Assembly (NCBI GenBank): GCA_015179045.1
Contig: WHUZ01000015.1
Location: 930,001-994,000, forward strand
DNA length: 64,000 nucleotides
DNA from: Kalaharituber pfeilii
Lineage: Eukaryota; Ascomycota; Pezizomycetes; Pezizales; Pezizaceae
Direction: 5' to 3'
Shown here: piece by piece, positions 1 through 14,100 of the stretch
Layout of the letters: the number at the start of each line of letters is the position of its first letter
Position numbering within the stretch: the first letter of the stretch is position 1
The notes under the pieces: model-generated
What the model was told of the DNA's origin: nothing
Seen by the model: the letters and a program-made list of their open reading frames with translations, nothing else
Databases searched by the model: none
Position numbers and translations under genes: made by a program

Positions 1-127
1 AGATAGTTTAGACCTAGCATCGGTGTGAAAGGCCAAGACGGGATACGACGTAAGAGGTGCAATTGGAACTGGAGAAGTGTTTGTTTGCTACATTCTCGTT
101 GTGCCCCACCCCAGAAAAACAAAATTA

Positions 128-265
<138 letters not shown>

Positions 266-285
266 TTTGATCCCATGACCAAACT

Positions 286-320
286 TGTTCTCGTGCCAAG
301 AGAGTCTGGGCACGAGAACA
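286..320. mobile_element. 35-bp MITE-like hairpin with 9-bp target duplication
   Basis: The insert starts with TG and ends with CA. Its arms, TTCTCGTGCC and GGGCACGAGAA, are inverted copies. It is flanked by the direct repeat GACCAAACT at 277-285 and 321-329. The same ends and a 9-bp duplication recur for the 106-bp element at 33941-34046, which supports a family. A 9-bp duplication with terminal inverted repeats is typical of Mutator-like (MULE) transposition, so a MULE-derived MITE is the best guess. It carries no coding sequence. Confidence 0.6.
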
Positions 321-1121
321 GACCAAACTTGTCAATTGCAGCTGTTGCATTGCAAGTCTCAAGCTAGTACTGCTATCACTATCACTGTCTATGCCTTCTG
401 CTATAGCACTCAGTCAGCCTACTCAAACTGCCAGAACTATGAGCAAGTGGACCTTCCAAAGCATGCTGTGGTTTGCTGAAAAATAGACCACTTGTAAGTA
501 GACATTTCCTTGCAATGCTGATGTCTGCATAGGAGTTTTATTGTAAAATAACAGCATGTACTCTGTTATTTCCATTCCAATTGCCAATAATAGGTCTGGA
601 GTGAGGATGTTGTGAGGGTTGAGTTCTGCCATAATAGTGGTGCAATGCGATGTTCGATGTCATGATGCGATGCAATAGTGTGATACAGTTTGCTGTAGCA
701 AGAGAAATGATACATGGCTATACTCACCTCCGTTGGACAGTTCCAATTTTTGCGGGCAAAAACCCACAGTTTAGTTTCGCACGAAACAGCTCTAGCGAAA
801 CTACGAAATTGTTTGGTTGTCGTAGTTTCCACTTGAAATCTCGGCTATACGTGGTCAACCAAACAGGGCTTGTATAACAGCCACTGGCGCTGGGTCTGAC
901 AGGATGTGATTTTATGCTTTTAGGTTGAACGTATATTTTTTCTTTGAATACAAGTAATAGTCAGCGTCTGGTTACGAGACTAAAGTGACAACATATTCAA
1001 TGACACTGATCAAATTGATGTATTTTGTGATGCCCAATCTGGAATGCAATAGCAGGATACATGCAGATCCTTGTAATCTGGTTATGCATCCAATTGTAGT
1101 TAATCAGGGTTGTTCCGTTGC

Positions 1122-1150
1122 AACCAGACTAGGTTGTTCCTAGTCTGGTT
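1122..1150. repeat. perfect 12-bp inverted repeat
   Basis: Arms AACCAGACTAGG (1122-1133) and CCTAGTCTGGTT (1139-1150) are perfectly complementary around a 5-base loop. The arm contains AGTCTGG, the core also seen at the ends of the MITE-like elements at 286-320 and 33941-34046. It may be a relic of the same or a related element. No clear target-site duplication was found. Confidence 0.6.
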
Positions 1151-2887
1151 GTTCCCGGAACAGTTGGTTTAGGCAAGTGGCCTGTGGAAAACTAGGAAGG
1201 GTGGCGCCAAGCCCAGAAGCAACCCGCAAATGCAACTGCATGCTGATAACCAGAGTACTTGCTGATTTCTGGTATATCTCAACAACAGGGAGGTGATAAA
1301 AATTAGAGACGCGTAGCTGGGAGTTAAGGAACTGGGGGGGGGGGAGTTATATAAAGCAGGAAATGCTCGAGCCGGCCGCAAGCTCCTGACGATTTACCCT
1401 ACGCGCACGACTGGGTCTGAGGGCGCAGGAGGAGGCCTGCGAGCTAATTAGCTACGGGCCCGAGTGGGCAGTTTGCCTTGGCTGTGCGTAATTCCACAGC
1501 CTCGAGGAGAAATAGGCCCTGGTGGGAGAACCGTAAGAAACAGGACAGAGGAAAATAGATACAAAGGTTGGAAAGAAGAGAAGAAAGCAAGAGACTGAAC
1601 GTATGACGTTTATCTTTCCAGTTTGATTTGCGGTGAGGAATGCTCGGAGGAGGGGATAATTTGTTACTGTGGGAAGAAATGCCTTGGTAGAATCGTGCAC
1701 ACTCGTGCCCAGACTCACCCATGCCCACCTCGCCCCATCTCTCTGTCCTTGGCCTGAGTGAGAAGTTCAACATTATTGGTGTTGATTGTTCAATTATACC
1801 TTGTAGTGCGCTTGTATGAGCTCCTGAAGCAGGGTGGTTCTGCTTTATAGGAATTTGTAGCACCACCGTGGCAACATATATGACGGAGATTATTCGCAGA
1901 TTGCTCAGCTTGGAAGTTGTCCGTGTAGTGAGATTAGTGGGGAAGCTGACATACGAATTCTCTCGGTGATAAATGAAGATGTTCACTAAGTGATTGTAGC
2001 AGCGGAAGCGGGCTCAAGCTTTAGAAAAGCTTTGCAAATCACAAGTGGTTGAATGGCTGCGAAATATAGCCCAGGATGGTGAGCGGGAGGGCCATGGCCA
2101 AAGTGAAACTGTAAGGCTTTGCTCTTGACAGTGGCATTCGACCAAGATTGATGTTCGCCATGTTGTAACTCATGCTAGTTATTGTCTATCTGGTTACGAG
2201 ACTAGTCAATCATCATAGGTTTGTTCAACATTCAACTGTAGTACATCGTCTGGTTACGAGACTAGTATGATACTACAAACCTAGGTAGTGCAACTAGTCT
2301 ACTTAAGACAGAGTATCTTGGCATGAGACTATCTAAAGTAAACAAGTGTTGCCAAGACCTGGCAGGCTGAGTCAGCAAACGACACGGCCAAGGCCGACTC
2401 CCTTGTCCATCGCGCCTCCCAGACTATCTCAAAGTATTCGTTTGTTAAAGAACTGGACAACTCCATCATCATCATCATTTCGCAACAGTACTTTCCTTTC
2501 TCTCGGATACATAACGAATCATCTTGCCTGCAACTTCCTGCATTGGGCGAACTCCCGATTTTACGATCGCTACGAGAAGGATAGCGAACGGTGTTGACAG
2601 TCCCTGTCCGTCCAGTCGCCCTGGCCCCGAGTGTCCTGCTTTTCACTATTCACTTCGAGCTTCTCCGCTTGAATTGATAAGGTTATTTTTTCGGGGCCCT
2701 TCGCAGGGTGCCCTGCTGCCCTGCCTGGCCAGTGGCGAATAGTTGCTTGATATTTTTACCATCGGAACGGATATTCGGATTCACAGCAACGTTCTGGACG
2801 TGCATTGAAAGTTTCGTTCATTCATCTCAATTACTTTTCTGATCACTTCCATTTTTCTCATTTTTATAGTGTGTCATCACGTTAATA

Positions 2888-5800
2888 ATGCCTGGGCCTG
2901 GAAGTAATCGGAAACGCAAGTACAATAGTCAAACTAACGATTCACCGAGGCCACCCCCACACTCGCCTGGAAATACACCATCCGGTCATTCGCTGGAGCA
3001 ATCAGTTGGACGCCAGAATCAGTCTGGCCGAGATATGCGGCATAATCAGCAGAGACGTCATTCAGGACGCGGAGGTTGGAATAATCCTCATGCCGGTGGC
3101 GGAGTCGGAGGTTTAGATAGACGAGGAGGTCAAGGTGCAGGCGGGGAACGATATCACCATCAACAACACGCTCAATCTGGTCCCAGGGAACGAGCACACA
3201 CAATACCTCGGCAGGCTCCAGTATCTACATCTAACTCAGCGCCACAGACACCCGCTGTTCCAACACCCACCCTTGCACCCAGTCAGTTACCACTAGAACT
3301 CCCCTCATCACTATCAGAAACTCTAGGATTTTTCCATTGGGAGTACCTCACTGAACCGCGAGTCAAGTCATGGAGTCCTGCTGTGGAAGCGGAAACTGTT
3401 CAGCAAGCTGTATCTTTCCATGCGTCGCATGACACCGAAAATCTGTCGATTCTCTTCCACGAAATATTACAAGCCTGCATTAGCTACGCTCGCCTTTCCG
3501 TACATAGTACATCCCGGTTACTAGTCTCTATTCTCTCTGCAGCCTCCTCACAAGAGAGAGATACCTCGAGGAAACCCACCATTGATCTCCCAATATTACT
3601 CTTGTCGTCATTTTCCTTCTTTGAGGAGGCACCGGTTTCACCCAGGCTTACTGAACTCGTCCAAGCGTTGATCAATGCAGGGTCACCTTTACTTCCACCG
3701 CAATTATTCCTTAATCACCTGGACTCGCAAACTCTCGTTTCCCTCAATCTGGTTTCTCAACTTTTCGCCAAAAAGACCATTCGGGTGTTTACTAATCTTA
3801 TCTACAAGCAACAAAAATATAACTTATTGCGAGAAGAATCCGAGGGTTATTCCAAGCTCATTACGGAATTTTTCACAAGTTCCTACAGTCCCAGTCCACT
3901 AGAGGTTGTAGATAGAACTCTTGATAACGTGAAAGCACTGGTTGGAGCCTTTGACCTAGATCCAGGGAGAGTCCTTGATGTGTTGTTGGATACATTTGCT
4001 TGTACTCTTGTTGCAAATTGCAGATTTTTTGTCAGGGTTCTTAAGGGTGGACCGTGGTGGCCTGAAGAGAACACAAAAAACGTTTTGATGGATCCTAATT
4101 TCTTCGCAAAGCTTCGCAGTTCCACTAATGCCATTGGCGAAGCAGAGGAAGCCAAAGCATTCTTTCAGGCGCTTTTCGACTCTCGAAAAACTGGGAACAA
4201 GGTTGCAGCTCAATTGTTAGGCTTTAAATTCCGCTACTATCAGCGCAAGGAGGTTCGAGAACCGACGCCAGACAATTTGTTGGTTTTAAGCGCTCTTCTG
4301 ATCAAAATTGGTTTTATATGTTTGAGTGATCTCTGGCCTCATTTGGGACCCAGCGCGGAAAAACCAGATAGGAAGGAAGGACAAGAGGAGGAGGGTGAAT
4401 TATGTAGCGAAGAAGAGGAATACATGCAAGGAGTTCTAGAAAAGTGGAAAAAAAGCATGGAAGAAAAGGCCTCCAAGGGGAAGATGAATGCTTTAATGAT
4501 GGCAGGCATGCTGAGTGATGACACAGTGCCTGGGGGTTTGGTTGTTGGAGGACTGGCTGCAGGGGGAACCTCCAAGAAGGAGGATGGTTCGACTCCCCTG
4601 AGAGGAGAAAATATAGAAGCAGGAAAGGTCGACGAAAAGGAGAAGGAGAAGGAAAAGCTCAAGGAACCAGTGGACCAAAAGATACCATTGCTACGGCATC
4701 TCCTAGCTATGGGGGCCTTACCGGAGGCTATGTTTATCCTTGGGAAGTACGACTGGCTATGTGGGCCAGAGGTTGAGGTTGCTGATCACATCCATCGTAT
4801 TGTGCATTTCAGCATTGAAGATGTTTATGCTGTTGCCAGGCCAGCACCTGCCTTCATTGAAAAGATCGTTGGAGTAGCAAAACGGGTACCGGAGTCCTTT
4901 TTGTCAGCCTCCCCTTCTACGAATGCCTTAACACCATCTACACCAACTACACAGGTCTCCTTTTTGGGTGGCATAACAAACCTTGTTGAGCGGCCAAAAC
5001 GAAAGATCACTCGTACCCCAGGAGTATTTTGGTCAATAAATAAAACAGATGACGTGGAATTTCGATTCTTTTGGGATGACTGGAGTGATGGAGTACCAAA
5101 GTGTAAAACGGTCGATGATGTTTTGCTTCTATGCAAAACGTTACTTCGGTTTTCAGGGGTGAGAATTGGAAGGGACACAGGACTCATGGCCAAGATTTGC
5201 CGTATCGGTAAAAAGGATGTTGAAAGCGCAACACAGGCGTGTACCCCTCAACGCTCGAAGCAATTACGGCAAGATTCTTCGGCCCAAAGTGATGATGGGA
5301 CTATGGAGGAAGACGACGTTCCAAATTCTTCCACAGTACTTAATGGCGACTCACATCTACACGAAAGCACAATGGAAGAAAGGCTAGTACATAAGGAAAA
5401 AACAATGAAAGCATGGTGTCAAGTCTTGAGGGAGCTCCTACTCCCTGCCGTTTCGTTGACAGGCGCCAATCCAGGTATAATAAATGAAATCTGGTCCCTT
5501 CTTAGTTATTTTCCGACCGAGACACGTTATCGTCTGTATGGTGAATGGGTCAACATCCATTGCAAACGTATAACCGAGCTTAAGGTGAAAACTGCCGAGA
5601 CGGAAAAGGAGACAAAAGATCTTTTGAAACGTATTAGCAAAACGAACGTTAAGCAGATGGCTCGAGCTTTGGCGAAGGTAGCAATGAGCAACCCTGCTAC
5701 AGTTTTTGCAGTAGTGTTGAATCAAATTGAGGCGTACGACAATTTAGTGGACTGTGTCGTAGACGCCGCGCGGTACTTCACTGTATTAGGTTATGATGTC

Positions 5801-8800
5801 TTGGTTTATACAATATGTACGCAGCTAGGAGTCGGTGGAGAAGGCAGGGGTGGTAGAGGAGGCGATGGTATGGGACGAAGAAGATGGCTGAATGGTATGT
5901 GAAAAAAAAATGAGCTCCGTGAACGTATCAAAGATCCATTAGCTAATTTAACTGATATCAATAGCACTGAGTATGTTTACCGGGAAAATCTTGAAGCGCT
6001 ACTCCAATGTTATGGACCCTGCACCCGTGCTTCAATATGTTTCCAACCAGCTGAGACGCAATAACTCCGTCGACCTCATTGTACTTCAGGAAATAATTAC
6101 CTCCATGGCTGGTATCGTCTCTGAGTTGAACTTGAATGATAACCATCTCCAGGCCCTCACTGGTGGAGAAGTCCTTCGTCAACAAGTTCTTGCCAGTTTC
6201 CAGGATCGTCGGAATGAGGCTCGAGGAACAACTCGGAGATTGATCAAGTGCCTTATCGAGGCAAATCTGGCTGGTGAGTTGCTAGTATTAATTGCCCAGC
6301 AGAGGCAACACTGCTTAACAGACGGTGGTGTCGGTGAAGGAGGTGAGATGCCACTAAAGGTTTTGGGAAACTTATTCGACGAAATTCACAACGTGCTTGC
6401 TATGTATCTTGAGCTTCTTAAGGGAGGACTCAGCAGGGAAAGGTGGATCAAAGAAGTTCCTGGTTTACGAAGCCTGTGCATGGATTTTGGTCTGGAGCCA
6501 GCAATTGCGTGGTGGATCAGCCGTGGAAGTTTAGTCGAAATGATGAAGTTGGAGGACGATAGGAAGGCAAAAGAAATAAAACCAATTGCTCCAGCTGTGG
6601 CAGATGCAGATGGGGATATTCAGATGAGCACTATTGATAGTGGTATTGGGACAAAAGAAGCTGCAGGAGAGGAGGGTGAGATTAAGGATGAAGACACCTC
6701 CATGCAAGATATTGACTTCCCTTCTGAAGAGAGGGAAAAGTTTGATATGACAACCACAATTCAATCACCTCCAATAGAAAGGGACGTTAAAAAGGTCCCC
6801 TGGCATCCAATCCTCGAGGAAGTTATGCGCGAGATTTACGATTTTCACCCTCCTGAGGTTTGGACAAAGTTCAGCCTTCCTTTCTATGTTACTTTCTGGC
6901 AACTCTCTATCTACGATATTTATGTTCCCATGGTAAGCTACGAGACCGAAATCTATGGCATCAATCAACAAATTCACGCACTGGACAAGGAAAGGAGCAC
7001 CTCAGGCCAGAGAGCAAAACGCGAAGAGAGGGAGAAACTGATGGCTCTCAATGAGAAGCTTTCATCCGAGCTGAAGACGCACATTAAGAATCACCGCATC
7101 ACTCGAAAGAGATTGGCAACGGAGCGAGACCATTGGTTTACAGATGAAAGGTTTAAACCGGCAGATATCGTCTCGAGCTTCATTCAATACTGTGTCTGGC
7201 CACGAATCCTTCTTTCTCCAAACGACGCAAGTTTCTGTGCTCGATTCATCCGCAAACTTCATGGCCTTGGAACCCCTAAGTTCTCAACCCTCGGTGTATA
7301 TGACAATATTTTCGGCAAGAACATTGCCACAGCTTTATTCATGTGCACTCAAAGGGAAGCGGAGAATTATGGGCGGTTTCTCAATGAAGTATTGGCTGAT
7401 CTTCACGCGTGGCACGCCGATAGAAAGAAGTACGAAAGTGAAGCTCATGGAAACAACCTTCCTGGATTCCAAGCGAAGGGTTTACCACTGGATTGGGAAG
7501 ATTTCCGCAAGCTCCTTTACAAGTGGCATAAAAACCTTAACAACGCCTTCAAGCTCAGCTTCTCAAATAGCGGTGCCGGAAAAACAGGTGCCCCAGGAGA
7601 GTATATGCGAATTAGGAATGCGATTATCGTACTCCGATCCATCAGCGATTACTTTCCCAAGGTAGACTGGATAGGGAGAAGCATGGTAGAAAGGGTGCAA
7701 AGCATTGCGAACAGTGACAAGAGAGAGGATTTAAAAATTGCTGCTTTGGCACTTGTGGGCGTACTAAAGAAAAGGGAGAAGGGGGATAAGGACAAGAAAG
7801 GCTGGATTGTTGTTGCAGAGTTCCAAAAGGTAACTTCATCTCATAGTACACGATGCATTGGAAGCTAACAAATCGTAGACGGATATGTCACGCACTGCCG
7901 CTACAGCCACCCCTTCGGAGACCCCCAAGTTGGCCAATGCAACACCTATTATCACGCCTCCAGAAACAGCAACAGCTACTGTGGCTGACAAGCCAATAGC
8001 ATCGTTGAATGTTGCAACACCAGAATCTAAACCCACCGTACCGTGAGTAACCTAGATGATTCTTACCAGACTTTAGTTACTAAATCAGAAAACATGAATT
8101 TAGACCTCCTGTGCCGCAGCAGCAACAACAGCAGCAAGAGCAGCCCACAACCGATGCTGGAAGGGACGTGGTGCCGAGCAGTAAGATGGACGTGGAAGAT
8201 GGTGAGGTAGAGGAAGACAGGACTAAGGCCACTAAATCGGTTTCAGCTGCTCAAACACCTCGAGGACTGCCAAACAAACCTCAATTCGCTGGCCGTGTTT
8301 CAGATGGTAGACTACAATCGCCAAACACAAGATCGGCTTCCCGTGAGGATTTAAGGGAACAGAATGCTCAGAGGGCACAAACCCCACGGAGGTCTGAAGT
8401 ACCAATTATTACAAACTCGCCATCATTAAGTAATTCCAGGAATGTCTCCACGCCCTCCCGTTCTGTGTCTCAAGATGTCAATGGTCTAAGGAACGCACCT
8501 CAACATAAATTACCAGAGCGCCCTGAACCACCGGTTGTAGCACCGCGGCAACAAGACAGACGGCATGATAGAAATGTCCCCGAGAGGAAGGATGTAGGCA
8601 GAGAAATCGGGCGTGAGGGAAGGCTAGATAGCCGCATGGATATTCGGGCACCGGAGAAACTCTCAGAGAGGTTACCTAGTGAGCGTCGACAGCCATCCCC
8701 ACGGCGAGATCGGGACAGGCGGGACGACCGTATGCCCAACAGAGATGATGGCAGGAGTCAACATCAACATATGCTCCAGCAGCCTCTGCAACAGAATATC

Positions 8801-11152
8801 CAGCGAATTGATTCCAGGATGGCACCAGAAATTTTGAGGGGCTTGCCTGATAAGCCTATCATGGGGGGACGAAATATGCCACAACCATTACCTGACAGAT
8901 CGCAACCCCCTGGGCGATTGAGTGACCATCATGATGACCGCAACTGGAGAAACGAGCGGCCCAGCTCACAACAGGGCGACCGAAGGGTGTTATCCCCTCC
9001 GAGGATGGATCATCGCCAGGACAGCAACCTATCACGCCACGAAAGACAGCATGACAGTTACAGACACATGGAACGAATGCCTGACACAACACCTGCCGTG
9101 GAACTACCAGTGTCTCGTGCCCGTCAGCCTCAAGATGACCATTCTAACAGACCACCCGCTGGTCCAAGGGCAGATGTCGAGAGGAGCAGAGGTCATCGAC
9201 TACCCCCTTCAGAGACATCTCTTCCCATTGGTAAAGATAGGGAGTTAATTGGCAGTGGTCAATCTTTGAGGGGTGCTCCATCTGGCCCTGCACATCCCGA
9301 GCATGGAAGGCTGACTCAGGACCATCACCACCCTGGCCGTCTCAACCCTCCTCCCCCACCCCCTCTCAACACAGCCGTTCAGGAAGTTCCCTCCGGACCT
9401 AGGGGATCCAATCGTGGACCAGGCCCCCTTCCTCAGGTAGAATCACGATACTCACAGGGATTCCGAGGTGGTAGAGGAGGCAACCCGCCAACACCTGGTG
9501 GAAGACCTGGAGGCCCGTTGCCCTCCCCCAGTATAGGAGGCCCTCCAAGTGGCATTCTTTCCTCACCATTAGTGGCTGATGCTCGAGACAAGGTATTCCC
9601 AACCGCTTTATCTGTAGATTCTTGTATCATAGTTAATCCCGATAACTCATTACAGGGAAATTCTGCCCCCCTTTCTGCATCTCTCCCATCGCAAGAGCCT
9701 CCCTCTTTCAATAACGTTCATCCCGACAGGCTTCGAGCAATCGGTATTCCTGTCGACTCTCCGCGTGATCAGCCCCCAATTCATCCTTCTCGACTTCAAG
9801 CGGTACAGTCGGCTACAACAATCACTAGTCCCCTCAATGTCGGCCCCAGAGGGGGAGCAATTGCATCAACCGGCCCACCAACGACTATTACCCCCATCCC
9901 TCCTCCGCCAAATAACATGGGGCCCAGTAGTGGAAAGCAGACGTCTCCACCCACCGGTCCAAGCCGTGGAAATGATAGAGGTGGTGATGATGCCAACAGT
10001 CGTAGACGGGCACATCTTCTTGCACAAAACTTGAGCTCGGCTGCCGGAAGTGGTAGCTCTGGAGTTGGACAGGTGCAGGAGGCTCAATCATCCCAGGGAG
10101 TAGGTAGAAGTAGGGCAGGGCGGAGGAGCATGGGAGGTGCTAACACTACCAGCGGAATTCAAGGGAGTGGCGGTAGTGGGCGCGGAGGTTCAGGGGGACA
10201 GTCTACTGGAGGGAGTGGAAACGATAGTAGGAGAACTAGCGGTGCTACGACTGCCGTTGTAGGGCAACCCATTCCGGAGCTGTCTCGTAGAGGGAGTGGA
10301 ACTTTGAGTGAGGGTGCGATTGTTACTAGAGGTGGTACTGGTGATGATAGCAAAGCACCTTCAGAGCATGGTAGTAGGAGTGGGGGAAGGCATCGTGACA
10401 GAGATAGGGAGAGAGAAAGGGATCGCGATCGAAGCGACCGTGATCGTGACCGGGACCGGGAGAGGGACCGAGGTGGTGAGAAAGAACGTGATAGAGGACA
10501 TAGTGACCGTGAGCGTGATCACAGAGACGCACGAGATAGGGAACGTGACAGAGGTGACCGGGATCGGGAAAGGGAGGGCAGGCACAAGGAAAATGAGAGG
10601 GAGCGTGACCGTGAACGTGCAGGAGGTGTGGGAAGCAGCATGCCCAGTGGTCTTGGGGATAATGGAAGGGATAGTAGGCGTGGTGATCGTGCGGGCTCCC
10701 GTGGCCACGGTGGCCCATCTTCAAGCGGAGGTAGGGGAAGTATGGATGATAAGAAAGATCGTGAGAGAGACAGAGGTGATAGAGGTGATCGTGAAAGGGA
10801 TAGGGATCGCGATCATCGAGGTGATAGAGATGGTGGGAGGGACCGGGAACGGGAAAGGGAAAGAGAACATGAAAGAGAACGAGAACGAGACCGGGAGCGG
10901 AGTGACCGAGACCGTGAGCGAGGAAGTGGGACTGCTGGTGACAGAGACCGCGAACGAGAGCGGGATAGGGAGCGCGAGAGGGAGCCCCGCGAACGAGAGC
11001 CCCGGGACCGGAGTAGAAAACATGGAAGAGTGGACCCTACGATGGATATCCCTGTACCGGTGATGGGTGGTGTGAACGAAAGTGGGAGCGGAGGTGGCAG
11101 AGGAGGAGGTAATTGGCGAGGAGGCGAAAACAAGCGAAGAAGGAGAGAATAA
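2888..11152 (+). CDS. tho2: THO complex subunit 2 (Tho2/THOC2)
   Basis: Tho2 is the large scaffold of the nuclear THO complex, which couples transcription to mRNA packaging and export (TREX) and limits R-loops. Four exons join in frame: 2888-5894, 5965-7829, 7879-8042 and 8104-11152, giving 2694 residues. The introns are 70, 49 and 61 bp with GT-AG ends. The N-terminus (residues 1-130) is disordered and Gly/Pro/His-rich. Helical Tho2-family sequence follows, for example LTGANPGIINEIWSLLSYFP and, in exon 2, FCARFIRKLHGLGTPKFSTL and YFPKVDWIGRSM. Exon 4 encodes a long disordered tail; about residues 2440-2650 are almost pure Arg-Asp/Arg-Glu dipeptides, and the end is RGG-like and basic. The start is the first ATG of the long open frame, after a T-rich leader. 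The protein is somewhat longer than I expect for ascomycete Tho2. Family assignment is firm; the exact start is less so. Confidence 0.93.
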
Positions 11153-14100
11153 TCTGGAGTTTTGACAACCCTGTGACGTTTGGTTTCGTTTTTGGGAGTT
11201 TTCATTAATTCTGCTTTCTCGGCTGGAATTTCCTACATATATACAGCATAAAAATTATAGCACCGTTTTCACCGGTTTCTATCCCAAATTCTCAGAAAGA
11301 GAATCCAATACCGCACCGCTTGATCCCACGACACTGCGAATCCTGTATAGTACGGCACAAAAGGCATTGTCCTGGAAATGTCTAGGAGATCCAAGCGATG
11401 ATGGGAGAGGAGTGAGGCAGAGCTATCTTCCTAATCCCTCTGAACCCATTATCTTTCATTTCGCTGGCCTGCGGCCACTCAGCCGTTTGGGACCAAATCC
11501 ACAGGTGCCTAGTCATTCTTACCCTGTCTGTACAAACGATACCATTGGTTATACCTAAATATACAAACACCCACCCAATTGCGAACGAATTCTCAAGATC
11601 ATACGCCATTTCTCTCCGATGTTATTAATGCTAGCCTCGATCATAATGCTTGCTTCCCACGTGCTTTACTATCTCTTCGCTTTATGATTATCTCCTTTTT
11701 TTTTCTGGCGTATATCAAAAACTCTGCATTCCATAGATACACGTATTATGACCTAGTCACTCTGCAGTTACTCTCTTTGGGCCATTTGCTGGAAAAACTA
11801 AAGCGTCCTAAGAAATCGTTAATGTGTTGTATTATTACCATATATTGTCATATTTCTTTGTATCATTGGCATTTTCTTTACTGGTCAAAATCTCAGTTAT
11901 GATAATGTATAGGCATTCTTGTATTGGATATTTAGACATTTAGCTTCCTTTAAATGCTTCTTGTATATTCTTTTTTTTTTATGGGACAGGATAAAATCTT
12001 GTAGAAATTCAACTACAATTTCATTCAGCGCTTTTTCTCACAATGTTGTTTGTATTTCCTCCAACCAACTCAGTTCGATTTGTATATACACGTTTCCACA
12101 TGACCCCACTCACAAACAACCTGGACTAACACGCCGCACTGCTTCCTCCACCCTCCGGCGCTCCTCACTCACCGGACTTCTCATATAGCAAACTGTTGTA
12201 TACGTACAGTCCGAGCAATGGGGTGTGTGTGCATTATGCATACGTACAGCCTGGAGACTGCAGCATGACATATCTTAGAGGATGATCATCATACCCCTCC
12301 GTTCGCCACGTCAACGTAGAATTAAGCTTTTGCGGCTGCCTATCTATTTGGGGGTTTGTCTCTTTTGAAATAAGGCCTTTTCTTCTTTTTTACCCCTTTT
12401 TTTGAACTTGCATTCCTTACGTAGTTTAACTTGTGCATCTTATACAAAAGGGCAGTTCATCAGAAGAAAACGTTAAAAATTATGTTTCAAAGGCGGTCTC
12501 GCTTTTTACTGTGTATCCTAAGTTACCTCTACAGCTGTCCTGCTGTGTAGCTTTGCAACTGCAATCATCGAGCTATTGCATTCTCAGCCCAGCATACAAT
12601 TTTTTACACTAAAATAAGATATAAAATAAAAATAAAATAAAAGGTTTTGCTATCTTGAGTGGAGGATGTTGGAGGCGCTGCGGTGCATGTATAGAACCCC
12701 AATATGCTTATGACTTCCTCCCATCTAGCCCTAGCATTTAAATTACCATTGCCCGCTTCTCCCAAGGACGAGGCGGGAGAACATGGTCTGAGCTTTCTTA
12801 CTTGAACCCTGCATCCTTTTCCAGTTTTTCTCAACTTCCCCGTTTTCTTTTTTCTTTTTTCGCTTTTGTATGCGGAACCGAGTGTATAAGAGATTCAGAG
12901 AGGTTGAAATAACTGGTTCGATAACCTCTTCGTTTGCTGCATTTCTATACTCTCTCTTCTGTTTCACCGGTTTTGAGAGCCTACTATTCAAATGCCACTT
13001 TCGGAATTAAGAATTAAGAGTGTGCAAATTCACATTTTGAAGGCGCAGGATTGGTGTCGTTGAGGAATTCTCCGCACCAATAGTTGGAGACAGTAGCAAC
13101 AATCCTAAAGTGGAAGGGCGACCATCGGCAAGGCATGACGTCGGCACTCTTGCATTGTGATACGAGCCCGTGTATGAAGATTCGCCTTTCAAAGCTACAA
13201 ATGTTGAAAAACAAAGGAAATAAAGGAGGCGAAGTATCGATGTTAATTTAAGTTTATTTTCCTAAGGAACATCTAGAAGTCGATCTCTGCTTAATGAGAC
13301 TCTTCACAACTTCTCATGATAATGAGTTTCCTTAAATTCTTTCCAGTATTTTTTGCAATGCCCGTGGTTCTATCTCAACGTTGATAATCTCAAAACATGG
13401 GCGTGGCTGCAATTAAGAGCGTCAGAGTGTGCGAATAGCTTAGGACATTACTCATTTTATCACGCTTCTCTTTTTGTTGCATATTCTTTAAATGCATGCT
13501 CATGATAATTAATCACTAATCACCTACCTATATTCATAGCATTCCTAGGAGCTGTATCCGAACAGGAGATTCGGGGATCCCGACCCTCACTGTAGCCGTG
13601 CTACACATTGTCTCAATGTCCTTCATTGGTCATAATGAGTCTGGCCATCAATTCCATGAAGAAATTACAGGCAAAAGCTTGCGATCGGGAATTCTGGAAG
13701 GAGCACGAGGACACCGAAGGCGCCAGTTGATCATCTGGGGGATTGCTGATCAACCAGCCGAACAATAAGTAACATGCACGGCACTGTTCTCGTACCCAGA
13801 CTGGGATGTTGTACCAGCGATTGGCGGGTCTCCCAATTCCCAATTCCACACTGTAAATCTACCAGGACATTATTGCCGTTTGCATGCATTTTAGTAGATA
13901 CAAGTGAATCGCAAGTGGCGTTGCCCAGATATGGTAGCTTCACATCTGATAATGTGTATAGGTACTTGATTTCGCTGCATACATGTCTACAATCCCATTC
14001 GTCAGAGGCAGGAGACACAATGTTAACCCGAATGAATTATACTTAGATTTGGCAGGGCACTCCTTCAGATGATTGTATGTATATCCCGTTCCTCTCTCCT

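Noticed and set aside
1444..1986. 180-codon frame on the minus strand
   Set aside because: No domain or splice support, and another frame overlaps it; composition is not protein-like throughout.
10308..11205. Long frames overlapping the 3' part of tho2 on both strands
   Set aside because: They are shadows of the Arg-Asp/Arg-Glu repeat coding sequence.
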